DNA of 64,000 bases. Source: Halosolutus gelatinilyticus (lineage in GTDB: Archaea > Halobacteriota > Halobacteria > Halobacteriales > Natrialbaceae). A program made the translations under genes and the position numbers. This document shows positions 8,291-16,890 of this stretch, piece by piece (positions within the stretch are counted from its first letter, which is position 1; each line of letters begins with the position of its first letter). The DNA lies in NCBI RefSeq assembly GCF_023028105.1, contig NZ_CP095491.1, positions 310,001-374,000 of the forward strand. Direction: 5' to 3'. The notes under the pieces were generated by a model. The model ran no database searches, was not told the DNA's origin, and worked only from the letters and a program-made list of their open reading frames with translations.

Positions 8291-9370
8291 ATGGACGGTG
8301 ACGAACTCAGGAACACGCTCGAGGACGCCGGACTCTCGCCGTACCAGGCGGACGCGTTCGTAACGTTACTGGAGTTGGGCTCCGCGCCGGCGACGGACCT
8401 CGCACAAGCCAGTTCCGTCCCCGATCCGCGGATCTACGACGTGTTGCGCGGGCTCGAGGACGAGGGCTACATCGAGACCTACGAACAGGATAGTCTCCAC
8501 GCTCGCGCACACGACCCGGCCGACGTCCTCGCGGATCTTCGGACCCGCGCCGACCGGTTCGAAACGGCCGCCGACGAGATCGAGAACCGCTGGAGTCGTC
8601 CGGACATCAAAGAGCACAAGGTCAGCATCGTCAAGCGACTCGATACGGTTCTCGCGCAGGCGGACGAACTGATCCGATCGGCCACGAACCAGGTCCAGAT
8701 CGGGTTGACGCCGGCCCAGTTCGAGGACCTCGCGGACGCGCTCGCGGTCGCCCTCGAGAACGGCGTGGACGTCAAGATCTGTCTGTTCCCGCCGACGGTC
8801 GGCGATCCGGAGTTGCCCGACGAGAGGACGCTGGCTCGAACCTGCACCGAGGCGCGGTACCGCGCCCTTCCGTCGCCGTTTCTCGCGCTCGTCGATCGAT
8901 CGTGGGCGTGTTTCTCCCCCCACGTGGACTCGACGAACGAGTACGGCGTCATCGTCAACGACCGGACGCACGCCTACGTCTTCCACTGGTACTTCCTCAC
9001 CTGCCTCTGGGAGGTTCACGAGACGATCTACGCGGGGCAACGGGACGAACCTCCGATCACCTACGTCGACCTCCGGCAGTGCATCCGGGACGTCGTCCCG
9101 CTGCTCGACGAGGGGTATTCGATCGAAGCGACGATTCGGGGATTCGAGACCGACACGGGTCGCGAGGTGACCAAACGCGGTCGGATCACCGACGCGACGT
9201 ACGCCGGCGTCGCGACGAACGACGGCCGACCGGCGCCGCTGGCCCAACTGGCGGGCGAGGCGTCGGTGACGCTCGCGACCGACGACGATCGCTACACCGT
9301 TGGCGGCTGGGGCGCCATGATCGAGGACTTCGAAGGCGTTCGGATTACGATCGAGTCGATCGACCGATGA
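8291..9370 (+). CDS. TrmB-family sugar-responsive transcriptional regulator
   Basis: This 359-residue protein has an N-terminal TrmB winged helix (LEDAGLSPYQADAFVTLLELG, then SVPDPRIYDVLRGLEDEGYIE as recognition helix and wing), a short coiled region and a C-terminal domain of the TrmB sugar-binding type. TrmB-family proteins bind sugars and repress or activate transport and glycolytic genes. Its position directly before an ABC sugar importer suggests it controls that operon. An in-frame TGA lies two codons before the ATG at 8291, so this start is fixed; a GGTGAG about 5 bases upstream could act as ribosome binding site. The ligand is unknown. Confidence 0.88.
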   Translation: MDGDELRNTLEDAGLSPYQADAFVTLLELGSAPATDLAQASSVPDPRIYDVLRGLEDEGYIETYEQDSLHARAHDPADVLADLRTRADRFETAADEIENRWSRPDIKEHKVSIVKRLDTVLAQADELIRSATNQVQIGLTPAQFEDLADALAVALENGVDVKICLFPPTVGDPELPDERTLARTCTEARYRALPSPFLALVDRSWACFSPHVDSTNEYGVIVNDRTHAYVFHWYFLTCLWEVHETIYAGQRDEPPITYVDLRQCIRDVVPLLDEGYSIEATIRGFETDTGREVTKRGRITDATYAGVATNDGRPAPLAQLAGEASVTLATDDDRYTVGGWGAMIEDFEGVRITIESIDR

Positions 9371-9526
9371 CGCCGCCTCGATCGGGACCGATCCCAACAG
9401 AAGTGCAGTATGGTACTCGCATCCGAGCCACAACTCGTTCGGGTCGCGAGAAGCGAGGGTCGTTCCGCGATCGCGACAATCTGTCCGAAATTACAGACCG
9501 GTTGAACTGAAGGTGTAATTCACGTT

Positions 9527-9565
9527 AACAACACCTGTTGTACCCAATCCATTAGGTATAAATAT
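9527..9565 (+). promoter_or_regulatory. Importer promoter: inverted repeat upstream of a TATA box
   Basis: The repeat AACAAC-ACCT-GTTGTA (9527-9542) lies upstream of a strong TATA-like ggtataaata (9555-9565). The solute-binding protein gene starts at 9589, about 28 bases after the TATA centre, so the mRNA is probably leaderless. The repeat matches the one at the regulator's own promoter. Upstream placement is the usual position for an archaeal activator. Confidence 0.6.
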
Positions 9566-9588
9566 GAATAACTCTCATAGTCTTTTCT

Positions 9589-11055
9589 ATGAGTGAGAAG
9601 TCCTCACAGGGGAAGGACAGCACTACTTCGAGCGTTTCCCGACGAACGTTCGTCAAGGCAGCCGGAGTGAGCGGAGCCGCGGTCGGCCTCTCTGGCTGCA
9701 TCTACGGCGACAGCAGTTCGTCCGCGGACGCCGTCGTCGTGGGGGTCGGCCCGAACATGGAGGAGGCGATCGGCGACGAGTTCATCCAACTGCTGGAAGA
9801 CAGCGGGGCGGATGGAATCGAAATCGAACTCCAGCCCGGTCACGAGGACACCGGCACCCGGCGGAGCGATTACACGAACCTGCTGCAGGCCGAAGAGGTC
9901 CAGCCGGACCTGCTCATGATGGACAGCGGGTGGGTCAACATTTTCATCCAGCGCGACCACATCGCCAACCTGAGCGACGAACTCGACGACGAGGACCTCT
10001 CGCTCGTCGAAGACGAGTACTTCGAGTCGTTCACCGCGATGGGCCGCGATCCCGATTCGGACGACCTGTACGGCATCCCGATATTCCCGGATTACCCGAC
10101 GATGCAGTACCGAAAGGATTACGCGCGGAACGCCGGCTTCACCGACGACGACTTCGACGAGTGGGCCACCGAACCGATGACCTGGCAGGAGTGGGCCGAC
10201 GTCACCCAGGAGATCGTCGAGAACTCCGACGCGGAATACGGGCTGGCCACGCAGTGGGACATCTACGAGGGAACCGCCTGCTGTACGTGGAATGAGGTCA
10301 TGTCCTCGTTCGGCGGCGCCTACTTCGGCGGCTTCGACAACCTGTTCGGTCCGGTCGGCGATCGACCGGTCACCGTCGACGAACCGGAGTTTATCGAGGG
10401 GCTGCGGATGATGCGCACGTTCGTCGCCGAGGAACACGGCGAACACACCCACGAGGACTATCCGACCGGCATCGCCACGCCCTCGATCACGTCGTGGCAG
10501 GAAGAGAACGCTCGCGAAGCGATCCTCAGCGGCGAGGCGGCCATGCAGCGCAACTGGCCGTACGCGATCAACCAGAACATCGACGGCGATAAAGACACAA
10601 TCCCGGTCGAGGACTACGGCGCGATGCCGATCCCCTACGGCGTGACCGAGGACGAGGCGGCCCAGCCCGGAACCGGCGGCACGACGGCCGCCCTCGGCGG
10701 CTGGCTCACCGTCCTCAACCCGAACTCCGAGAACAAGGCGGACGCCATCGAGGTTCTCCGCGCGATGATGGTCGACGAGTTCAACCTCGGCATGTTCGAC
10801 CTCTGGGGCTGGGTCCCGCCGAAGCCGCACCTCTTCGACACGGAGGAAGCCGAACAGGTCGAGCCGATGGGCCGCTACATGGACACGCTCCGCGTCGCCG
10901 GTGAGAACGCGATGCCGCGTCCGGTGACCACCGTGTGGCCCGACCAGTCCCAAAGCATCGCCGAAGAGGTCAACCGCGCGGTCGCCGGCGAGAAGAGTCC
11001 GGAAGACGCCGCCGCCGACCTCCAGAACAGTCTGGAAGCTATCGAGCAGCAATAA
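9589..11055 (+). CDS. ABC transporter sugar-binding lipoprotein (family 1 extracellular solute-binding protein)
   Basis: This 488-residue protein starts with a Tat signal (SRRTFVKAAGVSG) and a lipobox (GLSGC), so it is exported folded and anchored to the outer face of the membrane. The rest fits family 1 solute-binding proteins, which bind mono- or oligosaccharides, with aromatic-rich segments such as PMTWQEWADV and NWPYAINQN. It would deliver substrate to the two permeases encoded next, 8 bases downstream. The substrate cannot be read from the sequence. It is the first gene of an operon of at least five genes running to 14520 and perhaps to 15645. Confidence 0.9.
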   Translation: MSEKSSQGKDSTTSSVSRRTFVKAAGVSGAAVGLSGCIYGDSSSSADAVVVGVGPNMEEAIGDEFIQLLEDSGADGIEIELQPGHEDTGTRRSDYTNLLQAEEVQPDLLMMDSGWVNIFIQRDHIANLSDELDDEDLSLVEDEYFESFTAMGRDPDSDDLYGIPIFPDYPTMQYRKDYARNAGFTDDDFDEWATEPMTWQEWADVTQEIVENSDAEYGLATQWDIYEGTACCTWNEVMSSFGGAYFGGFDNLFGPVGDRPVTVDEPEFIEGLRMMRTFVAEEHGEHTHEDYPTGIATPSITSWQEENAREAILSGEAAMQRNWPYAINQNIDGDKDTIPVEDYGAMPIPYGVTEDEAAQPGTGGTTAALGGWLTVLNPNSENKADAIEVLRAMMVDEFNLGMFDLWGWVPPKPHLFDTEEAEQVEPMGRYMDTLRVAGENAMPRPVTTVWPDQSQSIAEEVNRAVAGEKSPEDAAADLQNSLEAIEQQ

Positions 11056-11063
11056 GCCAACAA

Positions 11064-12077
11064 ATGAGTACCGAAGACTCGGTGAGCGGGCCCGCGCGGC
11101 AGACGAACCGATCGGGCCCGATCGTTGCGATCACGCGGTGGATGGAGAACCTCGGGGAGACCGGGTTCGCCTACCTGCTGTTGTCGCCGATCGTGCTCCT
11201 GTTGAGTGCGATCGCGCTCTATCCACTGTTGCGGACGTTCGAGCTGTCGCTGTATCAAAACGTCCTGGAGGAACCGGTATTCGTCGGGTTCGAGAATTAC
11301 GTCCAGCTGTTCACCGGCGGCGCCGACCCGCGAATGCCGGGGTCGACGACGTTCCTTCCGAGCGTCAGCACCGACGGGAACTTCCCGTTCGTCCACGTCG
11401 ACGGGGCGTTCCGGAGCGCGCTGGCGGTGACCCTGATCTTTTCGGTCGTAAGCGTCTTCTTCGAGACGCTGATCGGCTTCGGTCAGGCACTGGTCCTGGA
11501 TCAGGATTTCCGTGGCCGCCGGTGGGTCCGCGCGGCGATCATCATTCCGTGGGCGATCCCGGTCGTCATCCAGGGGATGATCTTCTACCTGATGTTCCAC
11601 CCGGACACCGGATTCATGACGGAGTACCTGGCCAACTGGGGGATCGTCGAGCCAGTGAACACGCTGAATGATCCGTGGAGTTCGCTGTTGATCATCACGG
11701 TCGCCGATATCTGGAAGACGACGGCGTTCATGGCGCTGCTCATCCTCGCCGGCCTCCAGAGCATCGACCGGAGCCTCTACGACGTGGCGAAGGTCGCGGG
11801 TGCGACCAAGTGGCAGGAGTTTCGCTACATCACGTTCCCGCTGGTCCTGCCGGCGCTCGGGATCGCGATCCTGTTCCGGACGATCGACGCGATGCGGATC
11901 TACGGTCTCATCGACACGGTGTCGGGCTGTACGACGGTTCCGTCGCTATCGTGTATGGTCGTGGCGACGTTCAACACCAACCGCGGCCTCGCGTCCGCGA
12001 TCGCGTTCGTCACCGCCGGCATCATCGCGATCGCCGTGATGGGAGTCATCTACCAGCAGTACAAGGAGGGATTCTAG
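11064..12077 (+). CDS. ABC sugar transporter permease (MalF-like)
   Basis: This 337-residue permease has about six hydrophobic segments, beginning with FAYLLLSPIVLLLSAIALYPLL. It carries the EAA cytoplasmic loop that docks to the ATPase (YDVAKVAGATKWQEFRYITFPLVLPAL). It pairs with the next permease to form the translocation pore. The ATG at 11064 was chosen because it follows the binding-protein stop by 8 bases; an earlier start would overlap that gene by over 100 bases. An insertion with a long extracytoplasmic loop (around residues 90-120) lies between the first segments. Confidence 0.9.
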   Translation: MSTEDSVSGPARQTNRSGPIVAITRWMENLGETGFAYLLLSPIVLLLSAIALYPLLRTFELSLYQNVLEEPVFVGFENYVQLFTGGADPRMPGSTTFLPSVSTDGNFPFVHVDGAFRSALAVTLIFSVVSVFFETLIGFGQALVLDQDFRGRRWVRAAIIIPWAIPVVIQGMIFYLMFHPDTGFMTEYLANWGIVEPVNTLNDPWSSLLIITVADIWKTTAFMALLILAGLQSIDRSLYDVAKVAGATKWQEFRYITFPLVLPALGIAILFRTIDAMRIYGLIDTVSGCTTVPSLSCMVVATFNTNRGLASAIAFVTAGIIAIAVMGVIYQQYKEGF

Positions 12078-12078
12078 G

Positions 12079-13128
12079 ATGGCAACGAGCGATCAGCCGG
12101 CCGAGACGATCGCCGACGAGAACAGGGGACCGCTCGAACGGTGGGTCCACGGCGTCGTCAACGAGCCGGAAAAGCGCAAGCGGCTGTACCGCGCGCTGTT
12201 CTACGTCATCACCGGGTTCTTCCTGGTGACGACGTTGTTCCCGTTCTACTGGCTACTGGTGCTCGCGCTGACGCCGAACGCCCAGATTCTCGGCGGTGAC
12301 TGGGAGGTAGGGTTCCCGATCGTCGGTGAGATACCGTTCCCGACGCCCCCACTTCAGGACCTCAACCCCGGAGCGTTCGTCGAGGTGTTCCAGCAGGTGC
12401 CGTTCCACCTCTACGTCTTCAACAGCTTCGTGCTCGCGACGACGACGACGATCATCGTCATCGTCCTCGCGAGCCTCGCGGGCTACGTCTTCGGGCGGTT
12501 GGAGTTCCCCGGTCGCGGCCTGATGATGCTCGCCGTGCTGGCGATTTCGTACTTCCCGCCGGCGGCGTTTCTCATCCCGCTGTACGAGGTGTTCCTCGGC
12601 AATCCGGTAACGGTGCCGTTCCTGGGTATCCAACTGCTCCCGGTGACGGTGCCGTTCCTAGACGTCGAACTGCTCTCGCCGCCGCGGCTGGTCAACACGC
12701 CGGGCTCGATGATCATGCCCTTCAGCGCGCTGTTCCTGCCGCTGTCGATTTTCATCCTCACCACGTTCTACGCCCAGATTCCGGACGGGCTCGAGGACGC
12801 AGCGCGCGTCGAGGGGACGACCCGACTGGGCGCGCTGTTTCGCGTGATCATGCCGCTGTCGGCACCCGGCGTCGCGACCGCCGCCGTGTTGACGTTCATC
12901 GCCGTCTACAACGAGTACTTCTTCAGCTCGATCATGGCGCTGCAGAACGAGCCCCAGCAGTGGTCGCCGCTCGTCGGTGGGATCCTGAGTTACCAGACCC
13001 AGTACACGACGGATTTCAACCTGATGGCGGCTGCCAGCATCGTCGGCGTGTTGCCCATGGTGATCCTCGTCGTGGTCGCACAGGAAAAGATCGTCAGCGG
13101 ATTGACTGAAGGAGCACTCAAGGAGTAA
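12079..13128 (+). CDS. ABC sugar transporter permease (MalG-like)
   Basis: This 349-residue permease has six hydrophobic segments and the EAA loop (GLEDAARVEGTTRLGALFRVIMPLSAPG). MalG-type permeases form the second half of carbohydrate ABC pores. An insertion between TM segments 3 and 4 carries two similar stretches, VTVPFLGIQLLP and VTVPFLDVELLS, a short tandem duplication. The start follows the previous stop by one base and the stop precedes the ATPase start by two, so the genes form one tight operon. Confidence 0.9.
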   Translation: MATSDQPAETIADENRGPLERWVHGVVNEPEKRKRLYRALFYVITGFFLVTTLFPFYWLLVLALTPNAQILGGDWEVGFPIVGEIPFPTPPLQDLNPGAFVEVFQQVPFHLYVFNSFVLATTTTIIVIVLASLAGYVFGRLEFPGRGLMMLAVLAISYFPPAAFLIPLYEVFLGNPVTVPFLGIQLLPVTVPFLDVELLSPPRLVNTPGSMIMPFSALFLPLSIFILTTFYAQIPDGLEDAARVEGTTRLGALFRVIMPLSAPGVATAAVLTFIAVYNEYFFSSIMALQNEPQQWSPLVGGILSYQTQYTTDFNLMAAASIVGVLPMVILVVVAQEKIVSGLTEGALKE

Positions 13129-13130
13129 CA

Positions 13131-14324
13131 ATGGCACGCGTAACACTCGATACCGTCACGAAACGATACGAAGACGTCGTCGCCGTCGACGAGATGAATC
13201 TCAACATCGAAGACGGCGAGTTCATCTGTCTGGTCGGCCCGTCGGGCTGTGGGAAATCGACGACGATGGAGACCATCGCCGGCCTCACGAAACCGACAGC
13301 GGGAACGATCAAAATCGGTGATACCGACGTCACCACCCTCCCGCCGAAAGACCGCGGGGTCTCGATGGTCTTCCAGAACATCGCGCTGTTCCCGCACATG
13401 AACGTCTACGACAACATCTCGTTCGGCCTTCGGCTCCGCAAATACGACAAGAACGAGATCGATCGTCGCGTCCAGCAGGCGTCCGAAATCGTCCAGCTCG
13501 AAGGTATGCTGGAACGGGAGCCGAACGAACTGTCGGGCGGCCAGCAACAGCGCGTCGCGATCGCCCGCGCGATCGTCCGCGAACCCGACGTCTTCCTGAT
13601 GGACGAACCGCTCGCCAACCTCGACGCGAAGCTTCGCGTCCACATGCGGACGGAGCTCCAGCGGCTCCACAAGCAACTGGACACGACGATCATCTACGTC
13701 ACCCACGACCAGGCGGAGGCGATGACCATGTCCGACCGGATCGCGGTCATCAACAGCGGCGAACTCCAGCAGATCGATCCGCCGCTTACCTGTTACAACG
13801 AACCCGCGAACCTGTTCGTCGCCGGCTTCATCGGCTCGCCGTCGATGAACTTCGTCGAGGGTACCCTCACCGCCGGCGGCGTCGAGACCGAGCACTTCGA
13901 CCTCGCGTTCGATCCGTCCGCGATCGAGACGACCGTCGGCGACGGCGTCACGGTCGGTATCCGTCCGGAGGACATCCACCTGACGAGCAACGCGAACCAG
14001 GTCGGCGACGCCTCGGACGTCATCGAGGCGCGAACCGACGTGCTCGAGCCGATGGGCGACCAGATCTTCGTCTACCTCTCGCTCGACGGCACGAGCGCCG
14101 AGATGATGACCAGCGACGAGGCGTCGTCCTCGTCGAGCCAGCTGCTGATGAGCGTCGACCCGGACACCGACATCAGCGAGGAGGAGTCGGTGTCGGTCGT
14201 CCTCGACCGGTCGAAGATCCACCTGTTCGATACGGCGTCGGGAGAGGCGCTCGTCCACGGCATCAAACAGCTGTCGGCGGCAGCCGCACAGCCGGAGGCC
14301 GAATCCGGTGGTCAGCGTGAGTAA
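13131..14324 (+). CDS. ABC sugar transporter ATPase (UgpC/MsmK-like)
   Basis: This 397-residue ATPase has Walker A (GPSGCGKST), the Q-loop (VFQNIALFPH), the signature LSGGQQQR, Walker B (DVFLMDEPLANLD) and the H-loop (THDQAEA), followed by a C-terminal TOBE/OB-type regulatory domain (GIRPEDIHL). This arrangement is typical of MalK/UgpC ATPases for carbohydrate importers. It would energise the two permeases encoded immediately upstream. Its last codons overlap the start of a small membrane protein gene. The TOBE domain contains a serine- and acid-rich insert (SDEASSSSS). Confidence 0.93.
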   Translation: MARVTLDTVTKRYEDVVAVDEMNLNIEDGEFICLVGPSGCGKSTTMETIAGLTKPTAGTIKIGDTDVTTLPPKDRGVSMVFQNIALFPHMNVYDNISFGLRLRKYDKNEIDRRVQQASEIVQLEGMLEREPNELSGGQQQRVAIARAIVREPDVFLMDEPLANLDAKLRVHMRTELQRLHKQLDTTIIYVTHDQAEAMTMSDRIAVINSGELQQIDPPLTCYNEPANLFVAGFIGSPSMNFVEGTLTAGGVETEHFDLAFDPSAIETTVGDGVTVGIRPEDIHLTSNANQVGDASDVIEARTDVLEPMGDQIFVYLSLDGTSAEMMTSDEASSSSSQLLMSVDPDTDISEEESVSVVLDRSKIHLFDTASGEALVHGIKQLSAAAAQPEAESGGQRE

Positions 14325-14520
14325 CCTCGTTCCGATCGTCTACTACGGCGGGTTTACGATCCTGTTTTTCTTCTGGATCTACGGGATCGTCTCGTTCGTC
14401 CTCGACCTGAAGAACAAGATCGTTCCGGGAATCAAGCAGTATCGTCGCGGCCGAACTCGACGCAAGCAGCGACAACAGCAAGAGAATGAGCGAACAGATA
14501 CAGAGAAGCAACTGTACTGA
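14308..14520 (+). CDS. Small single-span membrane protein overlapping the ABC ATPase gene
   Basis: This 70-residue protein has one hydrophobic segment (IVYYGGFTILFFFWIYGIVSFVLDL) and a strongly basic, glutamine-rich tail (RRGRTRRKQRQQQ), unusual in an acidic haloarchaeal proteome. By the positive-inside rule the tail faces the cytoplasm. It starts with GTG at 14308, 9 bases after a GGAGG ribosome binding site, and overlaps the ATPase end by 17 bases; a second GTG at 14317 is possible. The position suggests a small subunit or regulator of the importer. No family is recognised. Confidence 0.7.
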   Translation: MVSVSNLVPIVYYGGFTILFFFWIYGIVSFVLDLKNKIVPGIKQYRRGRTRRKQRQQQENERTDTEKQLY

Positions 14521-14559
14521 TGGTGATCCGAACGTGACCGGCGATCGAGCGGAGGGTCG

Positions 14560-15645
14560 ATGACCGCGGATGCGGATCTCGCGACCGTTCCGACCGGCAT
14601 CGTCGGCCTCGGGAACATCGGCCAGTACCACGCCGATCGGCTCGAGCAGCTGGGCGTCCCGCTCGCCGGCGGGATGGACGTCTCGAAGGAGGCGCGCGAT
14701 CGGTTCGCGAGTCGATACGCCGCAGACGTCTACGCGGATCACCGCGACCTCTACGACGCCGGCGACGCGATCGTCATCACCACGCCGAACAAGTACCACG
14801 AGGAGTACGCCGTGGACGCGCTCGAGCGCGGCCTACACGTCCTCCTCGAGAAGCCCCTCGCCCACTCGATCGAGAGCGCGGAGCGGATCGCCGCGGCGGC
14901 CGCAGCGTCCGAGAGCACCTGCATGGTCGGGTTCAACAACCGGTTCCTGAACGCCGTGCGCCTCATCAAGGAGCGGATCGATCGCGGCGAACTCGGCGAG
15001 GTCACCCACGTCGAGGCCAACTACGTCCGACGGCGGGGCGTCCCCGGCCGCGGATCGTGGTTCACCCGCCGCGACATCGCCGGCGGCGGCGCGCTGATCG
15101 ATCTCGGCGTCCACGCCATCGATCTCGCGCTGTACCTGCTCGACTACCCCGCCGTCGACGAGGTCTCGGGCGTCACCCGATCGGAGTTCGGTTCCCGCGA
15201 CGATTACGCCTACCTCGAGATGTGGGGCACCGACGCGGGTCCCGACGGATTCGACGTCGACGACTCGGCGAGCGCCTTCGTTCGCTGCGCGGAGGGGCGA
15301 ACGATCTCGCTCGAAACCGCCTGGGCGACCAACCGACCGCCGTCGAAGGAGTTCGTCGTCCACGGAACGGAGGCCGCGGCCGTCTTCGACCTCTACGAGA
15401 ACGAACTCACGATCCACTCGGCGAGTTCGGACGGCACCGACCACTTCGTCGACGCGACGATCGAAACCCGGGAGAACGACACGCACAGCGACGAACAGCG
15501 GGCGTTCTACGAGGCGATCGCCACCGGGCGGTCGATCGGCGGCGCCGTCGAGGAGGCGCTGACCGTCCAGCGGATCGTCGATGGGATCTACCGCTCGAGC
15601 GAGACGGGCCGAACCGTTTCGCTCGAACCGCGAGTGGAGTCCTGA
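14560..15645 (+). CDS. Gfo/Idh/MocA-family NAD(P)-dependent oxidoreductase
   Basis: This 361-residue protein has the N-terminal Rossmann motif (GLGNIGQYHADRL), the EKPLAHS motif with the catalytic lysine region, and the C-terminal alpha/beta domain with GALIDLGVHAIDLAL, whose D-x-x-x-H pair is typical of the family. Such enzymes oxidise or reduce sugars, inositols or their derivatives. It starts 39 bases after the small membrane protein gene and continues the sugar operon. It is only distantly similar to the second oxidoreductase at 16891, so the two probably carry out different steps. The substrate is unknown. Confidence 0.88.
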   Translation: MTADADLATVPTGIVGLGNIGQYHADRLEQLGVPLAGGMDVSKEARDRFASRYAADVYADHRDLYDAGDAIVITTPNKYHEEYAVDALERGLHVLLEKPLAHSIESAERIAAAAAASESTCMVGFNNRFLNAVRLIKERIDRGELGEVTHVEANYVRRRGVPGRGSWFTRRDIAGGGALIDLGVHAIDLALYLLDYPAVDEVSGVTRSEFGSRDDYAYLEMWGTDAGPDGFDVDDSASAFVRCAEGRTISLETAWATNRPPSKEFVVHGTEAAAVFDLYENELTIHSASSDGTDHFVDATIETRENDTHSDEQRAFYEAIATGRSIGGAVEEALTVQRIVDGIYRSSETGRTVSLEPRVES

Positions 15646-15740
15646 TCGGGCATCTCCCCGTTCGATCCGTCCGGAACTGTGGACCGAAGATCGACATCGA
15701 GAGCCGCGCTACCCGGAAATTAATTCGGTTTTCAACACTG

Positions 15741-15750
15741 GATTTATAGG
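15741..15750 (+). promoter_or_regulatory. TATA-like box for the TIM-barrel isomerase gene
   Basis: The sequence gatttatagg lies 25-34 bases before the ATG at 15775 and is AT-rich against its surroundings. It indicates a separate, leaderless promoter inside the sugar cluster. Confidence 0.55.
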
Positions 15751-15774
15751 CCGGGGCGTCCACGGTTCGCACGT

Positions 15775-16743
15775 ATGGATATCGGCATTCACACCCCGCC
15801 ACTGTACGGTGAATCGCTCGAGGACGCGGTCGCGTACCTCGCCGGCATCGGCGTCGACGCGATCGAACCCGGCGTCGGCGGCTACCCCGGAGACACGCAC
15901 CTGCCCAGAGACGAGTTCCTCGACGACGAGGACGCGCAAGCCGAGGTGCGCGAGTTGCTCGACGAGCACGGCATGCATATCAGCGCGCTCGCGACGCACA
16001 ACAACCCGCTGCATCCCGACGACGAGCAGGCCGCGGCGGCGGACACCGAACTCCGCGAGGCGATCGAACTCGCCGACCAGCTCGACGTGAACGCGGTCAC
16101 GTGCTTCTCGGGGCTGCCCGGCGGCGGCCCGAACGACGAGGTGCCGAACTGGATCACGGCGCCGTGGCCGACCGAACACGCCGACGCCCACGAGTACCAG
16201 TGGGAGGTCGCCGTCGACTACTGGTCGGACCTCGCGGAGTACGCCGACGATCACGGCGTCGATCTGGCGATCGAGATGCACCCGAACATGCTGGTCTACG
16301 AGCCCCACGGCCTGCTTCGCCTGCGCGAGGCGACCAACGAGCGGGTCGGCGCGAACTTCGACCCCTCGCACCTCTACTGGCAGGGCATCTCGATCACGGA
16401 CGCGATCAGGCTGCTCGGCGAGGCGGACGCCATCCACCACTTCCACGCCAAGGACACCCGCGTCTACGAGGAGCAAGCCCGCGAGAAGGGCGTCCTCGAC
16501 ACCGCGCCCTACGACGACGAACCGAACCGATCGTGGATCTTCCGTTCGGTCGGCTACGGCCACGGCGAGTCCCACTGGAAGGACGTCGTCTCGACGCTGC
16601 GGATGGTCGACTACGACGGCACCCTGAGCATCGAACACGAGGACTCGCTGACCAGTTCCCGCGAGGGCCTCGAGAAGGCCGTCCAACTGCTCGATCGGGC
16701 GATCTTCCGCGAGCAGCCCGGCGAAGCCTACTGGGCCGAGTAA
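15775..16743 (+). CDS. Sugar phosphate isomerase/epimerase family protein (AP-endonuclease-2-like TIM barrel)
   Basis: This 322-residue TIM barrel has the metal-binding set of the xylose-isomerase-like family: Glu167 (AIEMHP), Asp196 and His198 (NFDPSHLYW), His224 (HFHAKD) and Glu287 (SIEHED). Members isomerise or epimerise sugars, inosose or keto-sugars with a divalent metal. Placement between two Gfo/Idh/MocA oxidoreductases suggests the three act on the same imported compound, for example by oxidation and then isomerisation, as in inositol or 3-keto-sugar pathways. It has its own TATA-like box. The exact reaction is not determined. Confidence 0.85.
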   Translation: MDIGIHTPPLYGESLEDAVAYLAGIGVDAIEPGVGGYPGDTHLPRDEFLDDEDAQAEVRELLDEHGMHISALATHNNPLHPDDEQAAAADTELREAIELADQLDVNAVTCFSGLPGGGPNDEVPNWITAPWPTEHADAHEYQWEVAVDYWSDLAEYADDHGVDLAIEMHPNMLVYEPHGLLRLREATNERVGANFDPSHLYWQGISITDAIRLLGEADAIHHFHAKDTRVYEEQAREKGVLDTAPYDDEPNRSWIFRSVGYGHGESHWKDVVSTLRMVDYDGTLSIEHEDSLTSSREGLEKAVQLLDRAIFREQPGEAYWAE

Positions 16744-16863
16744 CGAGCGCCGTCGGCGGGAGGCGGTGATCCCTCGGGGGCCGCCCCGGCTCCGGTACAT
16801 CCCTGCCGAGCCCGTTTCGCCCCGTCTGGACTCCGTTACGAACCCGCCGCGACGAAAACCTCT

Positions 16864-16879
16864 AACTACGTCTATTGTG
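16864..16879 (+). promoter_or_regulatory. Possible degenerate copy of the TrmB-type inverted repeat
   Basis: AACTAC-GTCT-ATTGTG keeps the 6-4-6 layout and most conserved bases of the repeats at 8147 and 9527. It lies 12-27 bases before the ATG at 16891, in the TATA position. The match is weaker than the other two and may be chance. Confidence 0.3.
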
Positions 16880-16890
16880 AATATTCTCGC

